Origin: Halopiger djelfimassiliensis
GTDB lineage: Archaea > Halobacteriota > Halobacteria > Halobacteriales > Natrialbaceae
DNA: 64,000 bases
Assembly (NCBI RefSeq): GCF_000455365.1
Contig: NZ_HG315685.1
Span: forward strand, 237,514-301,513
Reading direction: 5' to 3'
Both the position numbers and the translations under genes were made by a program. This document shows positions 8,674 through 17,462 of this stretch, one piece after another. The notes below the pieces were generated by a model, which searched no databases, was not told where the DNA came from, and was given only the letters and a program-made list of their open reading frames with translations. Each line of letters opens with the position of its first letter. Position 1 is the first letter of the stretch.

Positions 8674-10203
8674 ATGACCGCCCTCCATACGTTTGTCACC
8701 GAAACCGAGCCCGCTCGAACACGGCTCCGTGCGGCCCTCGAGCAACGGTTCGGGATCGACGCGCGTGCGCTGGCGATCTTCCGCATCGCGCTCGGACTCA
8801 TACTGCTCTTCGATACCGTGCACCGATCGCAGGACCTCGTCGCGTTCTACACGGACGCCGGCGTGCTCCCGCGCCAGTTGCACCTCGAGCAATCCGACCG
8901 GCTGGTGCGGTATTCGTTGCATATGCTGTCGGGGGAACCGTGGTTTCAGTTCGTCCTGTTCGCGCTCACGGCGGCGCTCGCCGTGTTGCTGATCGTCGGG
9001 TACCGGACGCGTCTGGTCACGTTGCTCTCGGCGATCCTGCTCATCTCCCTCCACGTACGGAATCCGCTGGTTCTGAACGCCGGGGATCGGTTGTTTCGGG
9101 AGGTGCTCGTTCTGGCGGTGTTCTTGCCGCTTGGCAGTCGGTGGGCGATCGATTCCCGCTCGGACGAGCGGCTGCAGGTAACGAGTCCCGCCACGGTGGC
9201 GACGCTCGTGTACGTGGTGACCCTCTTTTTCAACAACGCGGTCCACAAGACCGACGGCGACACGTGGCTGACCGGCGAAGCGTTACGGTACGCCCTCCGA
9301 CAGGATCACATGACGATCCTGCTTGGCAACTCGGTCGTGAACTATCAGCCCGCACTCGAGATGGGAACGTACGTCTGGTTCGGGCTGCTCGCCTGTTCGC
9401 CGCTGTTGCTCGTCTTCGGCGGTCGCCTTCGGATCGCGTACGTCGCCGTGTTCCTCTCGGCGGCCTGTGGGATGGCGGTGAGCATGGCCGTCGGCCTCTT
9501 TCCGGCGCTTTTGGCGACCCTCCTGCTTTTGTTCCTTCCGGCCCGCGTCTGGGACGCGCTCGAGGCCGCCGGCGTCGTCCTGCTCGAACGCGAAGGTTCG
9601 CTGGCGCGTATTCAGACGGCGGGACGACGCCTCCGGACCCGAATCGGTCGTCCCCGCGGGCTGCGATCCGTGCTGTCGGACCCCGCCCGCCGCCGGCACC
9701 GTCAGGTCTGGACGGTCGTTCTCTGGTGTATGGGCGTCCTCGTCGTCCTGTGGTGTGTCGGACTGTTTGGATTCACGGCACCGTTCGAACCGGTCGAGTC
9801 CGTCGACCCCGAGGAGCATCAGTGGCGGATGTACGCCCCCGATCCGTCCGCGAATTACGGCTGGTACGTCGTCGGCGCGTCCCTCGAGACCGGCGAGGAA
9901 GTGGACGTCCTCCGGGACACCGAACTCGACGACCACCGGACCGTGCCGCCGCCGGACGCGTCGGTAACGCTCCCGAACTTCCGGTGGCGGAAATACATGA
10001 ACTCGCTTAGCGACAGCGAGGACCGCACCGACCGGTTCGCCGCGTACATGTGCGACCATGCGAACGAACAGTTCGAACCGACGGTCGAGTCCGTGACCGT
10101 GACCTACACCAACCATCCGATCGACCTCGAGAACGAAACCGATCCGACGGTGTACGACCGTGGTGAAGCGACGTGTTCTGAATCGCCCCGATCGGAACGC
10201 TGA
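8674..10203 (+). CDS. HTTM-domain membrane protein (vitamin K gamma-carboxylase-like)
   Basis: 509 residues. The N-terminal part (about 25-310) has the HTTM pattern: ALAIFRIALGLILLFDTVHR, a four- or more-helix membrane domain and FRE near GDRLFREVLV. The family includes the transmembrane part of vitamin K-dependent gamma-glutamyl carboxylase, but the prokaryotic role is unknown. At least six hydrophobic helices are visible, then a basic loop, a further helix (TVVLWCMGVLVVLWCVGLFG) and an outward soluble domain of about 130 residues (WRMYAPDPSANYGWYVV). The ATG at 8674 precedes the first conserved helix; the frame is open further upstream without a better start. The DCC-family gene begins 26 bases downstream, a frequent pairing. 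Confidence 0.85.
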   Translation: MTALHTFVTETEPARTRLRAALEQRFGIDARALAIFRIALGLILLFDTVHRSQDLVAFYTDAGVLPRQLHLEQSDRLVRYSLHMLSGEPWFQFVLFALTAALAVLLIVGYRTRLVTLLSAILLISLHVRNPLVLNAGDRLFREVLVLAVFLPLGSRWAIDSRSDERLQVTSPATVATLVYVVTLFFNNAVHKTDGDTWLTGEALRYALRQDHMTILLGNSVVNYQPALEMGTYVWFGLLACSPLLLVFGGRLRIAYVAVFLSAACGMAVSMAVGLFPALLATLLLLFLPARVWDALEAAGVVLLEREGSLARIQTAGRRLRTRIGRPRGLRSVLSDPARRRHRQVWTVVLWCMGVLVVLWCVGLFGFTAPFEPVESVDPEEHQWRMYAPDPSANYGWYVVGASLETGEEVDVLRDTELDDHRTVPPPDASVTLPNFRWRKYMNSLSDSEDRTDRFAAYMCDHANEQFEPTVESVTVTYTNHPIDLENETDPTVYDRGEATCSESPRSER

Positions 10204-10229
10204 ACCCGCTGTCGCTCCAACGAGAACCG

Positions 10230-10646
10230 ATGAGTGAGACCGTTCCGGACGACGACCCGATCGTGCTCTTCGACGGGGTCTGTAACCTCTGTAACGGGCT
10301 CGTGCAGTTCATCGTTCCCCGCGATCCGGACGGGCGGTTCCGCTTCGCGTCGCTGCAGTCGGAAGTCGGCACGGCGTTGCTCGCCGAACACGGCCTGCCG
10401 ACCGACGAACTCGAGTCGGTCGTGTTGATCGAGGGCGAGGACTGTTACGTGAAGTCGGCGGCGGTGCTCCGGATCGCTACGCTCCTCGGTGGCTGGTACC
10501 GGCTGCTCGCGCCGTTTCGGTACGTTCCGCGGCGGCTCCGTGACTGGGCGTACGACGCCGTCGCGGCCCGCCGCTATCGGTGGTTCGGTAGGAAAGATCG
10601 GTGTATGATGCCGACCGGTGACGTCCAGAAGCGGTTCCTCGAGTAG
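10230..10646 (+). CDS. DCC-family thiol-disulfide oxidoreductase-like protein (DUF393)
   Basis: 138 residues, thioredoxin-like fold expected. The DCC signature is clear: VLFDGVCNLCNGLVQF with a CxxC pair near residues 19-22, then FRFASLQS, VKSAAVLRIATLLGG and a C-terminal RYRWFGRK. Family members are predicted redox proteins, with few tested. It follows the HTTM gene by 26 bases and is probably co-transcribed, which suggests the membrane protein and the redox protein act together, perhaps on cofactor or cysteine redox at the membrane. Confidence 0.9.
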   Translation: MSETVPDDDPIVLFDGVCNLCNGLVQFIVPRDPDGRFRFASLQSEVGTALLAEHGLPTDELESVVLIEGEDCYVKSAAVLRIATLLGGWYRLLAPFRYVPRRLRDWAYDAVAARRYRWFGRKDRCMMPTGDVQKRFLE

Positions 10647-10672
10647 TCGTCACCCGGCCGCCGTGGCGGGGG

Positions 10673-10930
10673 TCATCGGTCGTGTTCGAACGTCGTGCCA
10701 CAGTCGCCACAGACGGTCCCGTTGCCGGGTTTGCTCCGCTGGGCGAACACGGATCCACACTCGTCACAGATCATGTAGAGTCGGTGCTCGGGGGGGACGC
10801 CGGCTTCGAACTCCATCGTGATCCAGGCGTCGGGATTGTCCGCTTCGTACAGCGTGACGCCGCCGTTCGACTGCCGCCAGTTGATCGCGGTCCCCTCTCG
10901 GTCGGTAACTTCGATCCCTCGGTTGGACAT
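10673..10930 (-). CDS. DUF7129-type zinc-ribbon protein
   Basis: 85 residues. An N-terminal beta part (GGVTLYEADNPDAWITMEF) is followed by a zinc ribbon with two CxxC knuckles, CDECGSVF and CGDCGTTF, 17 residues apart. The TATA-like TTATAT at about 10961-10966 (minus strand) is too close for the upstream ATG at 10948 and fits the ATG at 10930. Small zinc-ribbon proteins of this kind are common in haloarchaea; some affect growth or biofilm, but this one has no known target. Confidence 0.8.
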   Translation of the reverse strand: MSNRGIEVTDREGTAINWRQSNGGVTLYEADNPDAWITMEFEAGVPPEHRLYMICDECGSVFAQRSKPGNGTVCGDCGTTFEHDR

Positions 10931-11061
10931 CGGGTCATCCGCATCCATTCCGCCCCTTCATATAACTTTTCTGATGATTTTTTACCCGATCTCGAGTTAA
11001 CCCACCTCCGGCGTCGGGGCCGACCACTGGATTTTTGCGGGTGGGGTGGGTGCCACCGGTC

Positions 11062-12336
11062 ATGACGCTCGATCCGGTCCACTTCGACGGCATCGCGCGA
11101 CTCGCGAGACGGATCGACCACGGGGCCGACGAGCGCGATCGCCGCGCCTTCGCCGAGACGGTCTGGGAGGAGTTCCTCGACCCGCTCGTGCTCGACGGCC
11201 GGACGGTCCTCGAACCCGTCGACGAACGCTCCCGTCGGCTGGTCGACTGTGAGGACATCGCGCTCTGTGACCGATCGTTCCCGACCGAACACGGACTCGA
11301 CGCGGGAACGATCAACCCGACGACGTTCAAAAACGGGCTCGTGATCGACATCGCCCAGGCGGCGATGAGCGCGTCGCCGAGCGATCTCGATCTCCACCGC
11401 TCCCGAACCACCGTGATGACGGTCCACTCGAACGACGAGACGATGACCGTCGACGAGACGTGGGGGAAGTTCGACGAGGGATACAGCCGCAGCCGGGCCG
11501 TGAAGATCCCGCCGCTCCCGCGGTTCGCGGAAGGGGTCGTCCACGCGCTCGCGCTGTATCTCGCCGAGAGCAACCACGCCCGCGATCACGCCACGGACGT
11601 CGACGACCTGCTCGTGCTCGACGGGCCGATCTACCCGCGCGGGCTGCTCCGGTGGGCCGATCAACACCCGGATCTCGCCGACTTCCTGCTCGAGGACCCG
11701 CGCCCGACGACCGTTCTCGAGAACTACGTTCGACTCGTCGAGACGTTCGTCGACCGGGACGTACCGCTGGTCGGGTTCGTCAAGAACCCGGCGACCCGCG
11801 TCATTACACAAACGCTGAAAACCAACCGAACCATCGACGTCAGCACCCCGTGGAACGACGACGCCGCCCTGTTTACCCGCCTGCTCGAGCGCGGCGAGTA
11901 CGTCGACGACGTCGACGGCGACCGCTGGGAACGGGATACCTCGGCGCTCACCTACACCAACTGGTTCCGGTCTCGGGGCGGCGTCGACCGTCCACTCTCG
12001 GCCGACGGTGACGCGCTCGGCGTCGACCGACGGCTCCCGCACGAGCACTACGAGGTGACGTTCTTCGTCGTCTACGACCCCCGCGACGATCTCGTCTACC
12101 GGATCGAAGCGCCGTACGCGTTCACCCGCGACCGGGAAACACGGGACCGTCTGGCGAGGCAACTGCTTCAGGACGTAGCGATCGCCCACGGACCGCCGAC
12201 GATCGTCGAGAAAGCCGACGAACTCGCCCGGATCAGCAACGCGGAGAAACGGTCGCTCCGGGAGACCCTCGAGACGCAGTTCGATACCAGTCAGGACCGG
12301 ACCTACGACGACCACCGGTGGGACGAGGCGTACTGA
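11062..12336 (+). CDS. nurA: NurA-type 5'-3' nuclease
   Basis: 424 residues. NurA proteins are RNase H-fold nucleases that resect DNA ends together with the HerA hexameric translocase. The family layout is visible: a basic/acidic N-terminal segment, the strand DDLLVLDGPIYPRG with a catalytic-type Asp and Gly (about 188-201), VGFVKNPATRVITQTL, YTNWFRSRGG, then EVTFFVVYDPRDDLVYRIEAPYAF. The ATG at 11062 replaces an upstream GTG/ATG-poor extension. HerA is not next door, but a HerA-like ATPase gene lies 6.8 kb downstream (19179-21032). Assignment is by pattern; nuclease activity is inferred. Confidence 0.85.
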   Translation: MTLDPVHFDGIARLARRIDHGADERDRRAFAETVWEEFLDPLVLDGRTVLEPVDERSRRLVDCEDIALCDRSFPTEHGLDAGTINPTTFKNGLVIDIAQAAMSASPSDLDLHRSRTTVMTVHSNDETMTVDETWGKFDEGYSRSRAVKIPPLPRFAEGVVHALALYLAESNHARDHATDVDDLLVLDGPIYPRGLLRWADQHPDLADFLLEDPRPTTVLENYVRLVETFVDRDVPLVGFVKNPATRVITQTLKTNRTIDVSTPWNDDAALFTRLLERGEYVDDVDGDRWERDTSALTYTNWFRSRGGVDRPLSADGDALGVDRRLPHEHYEVTFFVVYDPRDDLVYRIEAPYAFTRDRETRDRLARQLLQDVAIAHGPPTIVEKADELARISNAEKRSLRETLETQFDTSQDRTYDDHRWDEAY

Positions 12337-12589
12337 GTCGCCACCGGTGGAACGGGCAAATCGGTCGCGTACTCGATGCTGTACTCGAGCACGACCGGGT
12401 GGACCGTCGGGGATCGGGGCGGTGTGAGTGGGTTCAGGTCGATCGCGCTCCCGACGATAGACCGAACGGCGCTCGAGTCGAGCGCCGGAACCGGATGTTT
12501 CGGCGGGGTGGCGGCCGGAACGTCACGACGCCGCTCGAGCGGCCGTCGGTCCGGGCGCTGTCGACAGGGGGTGTGTCGATGGGGCGTGT

Positions 12590-13549
12590 TTATTCTTCGA
12601 ACAGTACCGATGACCCGTTCTCGGACCAGTCGAGCACTCGGACGTCGCCGTTCTCGATCTCGACGTACGTGTTCTGTGGCCGCGTTGGGAGTTCGGCGGC
12701 CCTGCGCTCGGTCCACGCGCCAGTGTTGACGAAGCGGTCCCCGAGTTCCGTGTAGTGGGTGTGCCCGAAGACGACGAACTCCTCGTACTCGTCGAGCAGT
12801 TCGTTCGTTACCGTGTCCGCCGCTGGCGGCCGCTCGCCGGCAGCGTCGGGTTCGTAGTCGTCATCGTCGACCGGCGGCGGCTGTTCGAGGAGTTCGACGA
12901 TGTCGAGGTTCTCGGTCAGATCGTCCCACGTGTTCTCCTGCGTGGTTGCGGTCTCGTCGTCGTCGTTGATCAGTTCGTAGAACTCGATTATCACCTTCCC
13001 CAGATCGTCGCTGCCGGCACAGAGAAGGGCGCTGGTCAGGTCCGCCTGTTGTGGGTCGGCCCCGTCACCGTGGACAGCGACGAACTCCCGGCCGCCGCTT
13101 TCGAAGTAAAACTCCTCGCCGATGTGCCACGGCGCAGCGAGCGTTGCGGCGTCGTAGTCGTCGCGACCGACGTCGACGAGTCGACGATCGTGGTTTCCGG
13201 CGATGACCACGACCTCGATCCCCGAAGAAACGAGTTCCTCGAGTTGCGTCGTGACGTCGTTGTACTCGAGCAGCGTCGACGACATCCCGCGGTACCAGAA
13301 CTCGAAGAGATCACCGTTGAGCACGAGCGTATCCGGGTCGAGGTCCGGGACGTCCTCGCTGAGGAACTGGACGAACGCGTCGTCGTTCGAATACGGCGAT
13401 CCGAAGTGAACGTCGCTCGCCGCGACGACGTGGTTGTGGTCGGCATCCGCGAGCGCGCCGTCCATCGTCGCGCCGAGTGTCACTGTGCCCGCTGCCAGTC
13501 CGGCAGCTTTCATGTACGACCGTCGATCGAGGTGGGATTCCGGTGTCAT
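12590..13549 (-). CDS. Tat-exported metallophosphoesterase
   Basis: 319 residues. A Tat signal (DRRSYMKAAG at about 8-17) is followed by a calcineurin-like phosphoesterase with all metal motifs: SDVHFGS, LNGDLFEFW, AGNHDRR, VAVHGDGAD and VFGHTHY. These are the D-x-H, G-D, G-N-H-D and G-H-x-H ligands of a di-metal centre. The order resembles LpxH/UDP-2,3-diacylglucosamine hydrolase, but archaea lack lipid A, so the substrate is unknown. An acidic insert (about 185-235) contains NDDDETATTQ and PPPVDDDDYEPD. It diverges from the 5'-nucleotidase gene across an AT-rich intergenic region, so the two may be co-regulated. Confidence 0.88.
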   Translation of the reverse strand: MTPESHLDRRSYMKAAGLAAGTVTLGATMDGALADADHNHVVAASDVHFGSPYSNDDAFVQFLSEDVPDLDPDTLVLNGDLFEFWYRGMSSTLLEYNDVTTQLEELVSSGIEVVVIAGNHDRRLVDVGRDDYDAATLAAPWHIGEEFYFESGGREFVAVHGDGADPQQADLTSALLCAGSDDLGKVIIEFYELINDDDETATTQENTWDDLTENLDIVELLEQPPPVDDDDYEPDAAGERPPAADTVTNELLDEYEEFVVFGHTHYTELGDRFVNTGAWTERRAAELPTRPQNTYVEIENGDVRVLDWSENGSSVLFEE

Positions 13550-13784
13550 AGCGCTAGGTGTCGTCCAGATCGACTGGACAGTAATAGAGCCGACAAATAA
13601 TACATTTAAATTTAATATGTTGAATACGTGCTAAAATACAGGCGTACGTACTGGTCAATATTCCGATGGCGGCAGGGCGGCGGAATCGGTTCCCCTCGAT
13701 AGCCATCCCGTGACAGACGGTGGTTTTCCGCGAGTTCAGTTCCTCGCTATTGGTATCTAATATCAACCGTTCGGTGATTCGGAA

Positions 13785-13794
13785 ACGTATTAGT
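13785..13794 (+). promoter_or_regulatory. TATA-like box of the 5'-nucleotidase gene
   Basis: ACGTATTAGT is centred 28-29 bases before the ATG at 13818. The 268-base divergent region 13550-13817 is clearly AT-rich near 13590-13635 (ATTTAAATTTAATATG), where the promoter of the opposite metallophosphoesterase gene must lie. Confidence 0.5.
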
Positions 13795-13817
13795 GTCCGT
13801 CTCCACCCTCTGTGTCT

Positions 13818-15989
13818 ATGGCTCGAGATTCCGGGGGACGGGACCCCGATCACGCCGCGGACGACGTCGGCCGAAGCCGTCGACGGTTTCTCGGCGCGAC
13901 CGTCGGCGTCTCGGTCGGCGCGCTTTTCCCTGCGACCGCACGCACTGTGGCCGACTCCGACGCGGAAACGGTGACGATCGTCCACGATACGCACTTCCAC
14001 GGCCGTCTCCGCGACGCCGAATCGGACGCGCTGAACATTGCGCGATACTACACGGCCGTCAGGGATATCCTCGACGGCGCGGCGAATTCGCTGTTCGTCG
14101 GCAACGGGGACGATCTGGCCCCGTCGATGCTCGGCCTCGAGTACGAAGGCGAGCATATGATCGAGGCGCTGAACTACATGGACGTCGACGTCAACGGGGT
14201 CGGAAACCACGAGTACGACTTCGGAGCGGACGTGGCGACGTCGCGGTTCGAGGAGAGCGAGTTTCCGTGGGTCGTCGCGAACTTGCTCGATGACGAGGGG
14301 AACGCGGTCCCCGGGACGGAGCGGTGGATCACGCTCGAGACCGGCGACCTGACTGTGGGCGTCTTCGGACTCGTCTCCGGAAGCTTCCACTCGCTGACCG
14401 ACTATCCCGCGGCGTGGTCGGTCCTCGATCCCGTCGAGGGCGCACGGGAGGCGGTCGAGGCGCTCCGTGCGTCGGGTGCCGACGTCGTCGTCGCGGCGTC
14501 ACACGTCACGACGGGGGTCCACGACACGCTCGCCGCCGAGGTCGACGGCCTCGATGCGATCGTCGGCTCCCACTCCGGAGTCGTCTTCGACGAACCGGAC
14601 GTCGTCGACGGGACGATCGTCAGCGAGTTCGGCGACGAGTTCGACCACGTCGGTTCGATCACGCTCGACGCCGACGGGAGCCTCGTCGACTGGCAGCGAA
14701 CCGATCTGCTCGGCCCAGACGCCGAGCCGGCACCCGAAGCCGACGCGTACGAGGAGATCCGTACCCGTTCCGTCGATACGATCGACCCCGATCCGTTCCT
14801 CGCCGACCTGACCGAGGAGTGGGCCGCACAGCTCGAGGCCGAACTCGGGAAGACGGCCTTCGAAAGCGAGGTCGAACTGAACGCGACGTACGACAACTAC
14901 GCGGTCGAGACCAACTGGGGGAACCTCATGACCGACGCGATGCGAACCGTCGGATCGATCGGCGATATCGACGTCGACATCGCCGTCCAGAACGCCGGCG
15001 GCATTCGAAGCGACTCGACGTACGGCCCCGGCGAGATCACCGGCGCTGACGTGTTGAACGTCCTGCCGTTCCCGAACGAAATCGTCGTCGTCGAACTGAC
15101 CGGCGAGGCGGTCGTCGACTACCTCGAGGAGGCGATCCGGTCCCACCCGGCCCCCGACTTCGGCGCACAGCAGGCGGTTCAGGTGTCGGGACTCTCCTAC
15201 GAGTGGACGGGACACGAGGGCGAGACCCGCGTCGAGAACGTCTTCGTCGACGGCGAGCCGATCGATCCCGACGGGACCTACACCCTCGCGCACAACGACT
15301 ACTCCGTCGGCAACTCGGCGGTGCTTTCGGCGGCCGAGGTCGTCCTCGAGTCCGGCCAGCTACAGGGACCGTACGTCCTCGAGCAACTCGAACGGAAGGA
15401 TACCGTCGCCCCGGAACGCGAAAACCGAATCCTTCGCGTCGACGAGGTCGTCGGGGAGGCGTCGGCGTCCCGCGACGGCGACGAGGTGACGCTTACCGCC
15501 GCCGTCCCGAACGGGGCCGAGACGATCGACACCGACTCGTTCCGCGCGGTAATCCGGACCGGCGACGAACTCGCGGCGAAATCGGCCCGCGTCGACGGGG
15601 ATACCGTCGCCGTGACGTTCGACGCGGCCGACCTGACCGCGCTCGCCGAGACCGTCGATTCGCCGGTGATGCGCCTGTTCGGCCGCTACGATCCGGCACA
15701 GGACGCCTGGCCGTACGACTTCGAGGTCCCGACCTCGAGCGGCTACGATCGCTTCGTGCTCCGGGCCGACGTGAGCGCGAGCGCGGTGCTTGGTGACGAT
15801 TCCGACGGGAACGGGACCGGTGACGGCGGATCCGATGATGGTACCGACACCGACGGCGACGGCGTCCCCGGATTCGGACCGCTCGCCGCGCTTGCCGGCG
15901 GTGGCGCCGGAACGTACGCCTACGCCCGCGGCCGGGCGGACGACGAATCGTCCGCAACGACCGACCGGAGCGGCCCCGATCGGCCGTAA
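13818..15989 (+). CDS. Tat-exported, VPGF-anchored bifunctional metallophosphatase/5'-nucleotidase
   Basis: 723 residues, UshA/NT5E family: hydrolyses nucleotides to nucleosides outside the cell. Tat signal SRRRFLGAT at about 23-31. The N-terminal metallophosphatase domain has VHDTHFHG, GNGDD, GVGNHEYDFG and ASHVTTGVHD; the C-terminal substrate domain (about 350-540) has NWGNLMTDAM, QNAGGIRSD and GEITGADVLNVLPF. A beta domain (about 545-655), then a Ser/Gly/Asp linker, DGDGVPGFGPLAALAGGG and a basic tail follow, an archaeosortase-type anchor. A GTG at 13812 would add two residues. It is 7 bases upstream of, and likely co-transcribed with, a cohesin-like anchored protein. Released nucleosides could feed the nucleoside phosphorylase encoded near 52 kb. 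Confidence 0.93.
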   Translation: MARDSGGRDPDHAADDVGRSRRRFLGATVGVSVGALFPATARTVADSDAETVTIVHDTHFHGRLRDAESDALNIARYYTAVRDILDGAANSLFVGNGDDLAPSMLGLEYEGEHMIEALNYMDVDVNGVGNHEYDFGADVATSRFEESEFPWVVANLLDDEGNAVPGTERWITLETGDLTVGVFGLVSGSFHSLTDYPAAWSVLDPVEGAREAVEALRASGADVVVAASHVTTGVHDTLAAEVDGLDAIVGSHSGVVFDEPDVVDGTIVSEFGDEFDHVGSITLDADGSLVDWQRTDLLGPDAEPAPEADAYEEIRTRSVDTIDPDPFLADLTEEWAAQLEAELGKTAFESEVELNATYDNYAVETNWGNLMTDAMRTVGSIGDIDVDIAVQNAGGIRSDSTYGPGEITGADVLNVLPFPNEIVVVELTGEAVVDYLEEAIRSHPAPDFGAQQAVQVSGLSYEWTGHEGETRVENVFVDGEPIDPDGTYTLAHNDYSVGNSAVLSAAEVVLESGQLQGPYVLEQLERKDTVAPERENRILRVDEVVGEASASRDGDEVTLTAAVPNGAETIDTDSFRAVIRTGDELAAKSARVDGDTVAVTFDAADLTALAETVDSPVMRLFGRYDPAQDAWPYDFEVPTSSGYDRFVLRADVSASAVLGDDSDGNGTGDGGSDDGTDTDGDGVPGFGPLAALAGGGAGTYAYARGRADDESSATTDRSGPDRP

Positions 15990-15996
15990 CACGACG

Positions 15997-16788
15997 ATGA
16001 ACGCGATGCCCCGAACGGTTCACGACGATCCGTCGCTCGGGACGCTCGCCGGACGTGCGATCGGGATCTGTCTCGTCGTTCTCGTCGCGGTCGCGGGTAG
16101 CGCGGCCGGGACGGCCGTCGCCGGTGACCGCGTCGCAGTCGTCACGCCGACGCCACAGACGGTCGAGACCGAACCGGGCGAACGGTTCACGGTCACCGTG
16201 ACCATGCAAAGCGACGGCGGCCACGGCGGGGAGGGGATCCGTTCGGTCGACTTCGTCGCCCGGTATCATCCCGACTATCTCGAGATCACCGATGTCGAGC
16301 GGGGACCGTGGCTCGAACAGGGGCCGGAGACCGATGTCCGAGTGGAGCGCACGCTCGCACACGAGGACGGCACCGCCGTTCTCGAGCAACGACGCGAACC
16401 GGTCGCGGACGGGGCGACCGGCGACGCGGTGCTCGCGACGATCACCGCCGAGGTCGCCGAGGACGCCCCGCCCGCGGAACCGACGATCTCGTTCGGCGAA
16501 ACCGGCGTTCAGCCGGCCCGCGGCTGGCCGTTGCCGGTCCACGAGCGGAACGTGACCGTCGAAATTGACGGCGGCGGTGACGAAACTCCCACGTTCGACC
16601 ATCCCGATCCCGACGCGCTCGAGGCCGACGGGACGGACGCGGGGCTGCCCGAGACGCCCGGATCCGAGAACCGCACGACCAACGGGACTGCCGACAGCGC
16701 CGACGGAGATGCCGTTCCCGGGTTCACTGCCACGCTCGCACTGCTGCTTGTCAGCGCCGGTGTTGCCGTCTTCGCTCGCGCAAGCTGA
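15997..16788 (+). CDS. cohesin-like surface protein with VPGF anchor (copy A)
   Basis: 263 residues. A signal peptide (hydrophobic segment about 19-41, ending AVAG) is followed by a cohesin-like domain (about 43-185): VVTPTPQTVETEPGE, a central ARYHPDYLEITDVERGPW, a long loop and a final NVTVEIDGG. A disordered linker follows, then DAVPGFTATLALLLVSAGVA and FARAS, a PGF-CTERM-type sorting signal probably processed by archaeosortase. Two ATGs (15997 and 16006) are possible; the first is 7 bases after the 5'-nucleotidase stop. It is paralogous to the gene at 18337-19122, sharing HPDYLE(I/V)TD(V/I)ERGPWLE. Role inferred: docking module beside the nucleotidase. Confidence 0.8.
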   Translation: MNAMPRTVHDDPSLGTLAGRAIGICLVVLVAVAGSAAGTAVAGDRVAVVTPTPQTVETEPGERFTVTVTMQSDGGHGGEGIRSVDFVARYHPDYLEITDVERGPWLEQGPETDVRVERTLAHEDGTAVLEQRREPVADGATGDAVLATITAEVAEDAPPAEPTISFGETGVQPARGWPLPVHERNVTVEIDGGGDETPTFDHPDPDALEADGTDAGLPETPGSENRTTNGTADSADGDAVPGFTATLALLLVSAGVAVFARAS

Positions 16789-16814
16789 CACTTCCGACGA
16801 CCGGCGATGCGGTG

Positions 16815-17159
16815 TTATTGCTCGGCGCTTGGTTCCTGTTTTTCGACCTCGAACTGGACGTCCGCGGGATCGATGCCGATTCGTGCGAACTGCGTTCGGA
16901 CGTGTTCCTTCGCACCTTCGACGGCCTGGGTTCGCGTATCGAAGCCGCGGGGCATCGGGGATTCGAACGCGAGGTTTACCTCCCGCCCGTCGACGAGTTG
17001 CGTCGTCCCACCGCTGTCGACCTCGTAGAATTCGTCACAGACCCAGACGTACGCGGCGTCCTCGTCGGGCGCGCCGCGAAACGAGGGAGCCCGTTCACCG
17101 CGTTCGTACAGCGTCCCGGTGAGCTCGGTCCCGCCCGCTCGACCGCGTACCATAAGCAT
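16815..17159 (-). CDS. DUF7113 family protein
   Basis: 114 residues, haloarchaeal family of unknown function. Seen: MLMVRGRAGGTELTGTLYER at the start, VWVCDEFYEVDSGG, VNLAFESPMPRGFDTR and a C-terminal helix (AKEHVRTQFARIGI). The second half looks like a small alpha/beta domain. The frame stays open to 17414, but the family start is MLMVRG at 17159, and the AT-rich segment at about 17290-17330 lies upstream. No membrane segment. Confidence 0.8.
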   Translation of the reverse strand: MLMVRGRAGGTELTGTLYERGERAPSFRGAPDEDAAYVWVCDEFYEVDSGGTTQLVDGREVNLAFESPMPRGFDTRTQAVEGAKEHVRTQFARIGIDPADVQFEVEKQEPSAEQ

Positions 17160-17462
17160 GTCCTGACGTACGGCTCCTGAACGCAAAAAGGTCGTGGCAC
17201 CGATCGAACGGTCGGCTTCGGCGACGGCACTCCAGTAACGGATCGCTACGTGATAGCGACATCGAGCGGTCGTCGATCCGAAGTATCCGACTCGATATAT
17301 GATCGTGATATCCACACCGTCGCTCGAGCGTAAACGATCCCTGAGGGTGCCCATTTCTGGCGTTTGGGTCGAGAACTCGACTATTACGGAAGTAATATCA
17401 TCTTCCAGACCCAAATCGTTTTGGAAACGGGCTTATCCCCCTTGCAGCGGTCTGTAGGTGTA
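17160..17462. promoter_or_regulatory. 303-base intergenic region with inverted repeats
   Basis: No convincing gene. It holds a TATA-like CTTATC (17432-17437) 28 bases before the DUF7344 gene; a palindrome ATTAC-GGAA-GTAAT (17383-17396); and a flanking inverted repeat TTTGGGTC (17363-17370) / GACCCAAA (17408-17415). AT-rich ATATATGATCGTGATATC near 17295-17315 could serve the opposite gene. The nested repeats look like operator sites. Confidence 0.45.

Noticed and set aside
10771-12315. Open frame of about 514 codons opposite nurA
   Set aside because: Shadow frame without motifs; the NurA reading has recognisable family segments.
12337-12589. Gap between nurA and the metallophosphoesterase gene as a hidden gene or RNA
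   Set aside because: No start, family segment, hairpin series or promoter I could defend; nothing seen.
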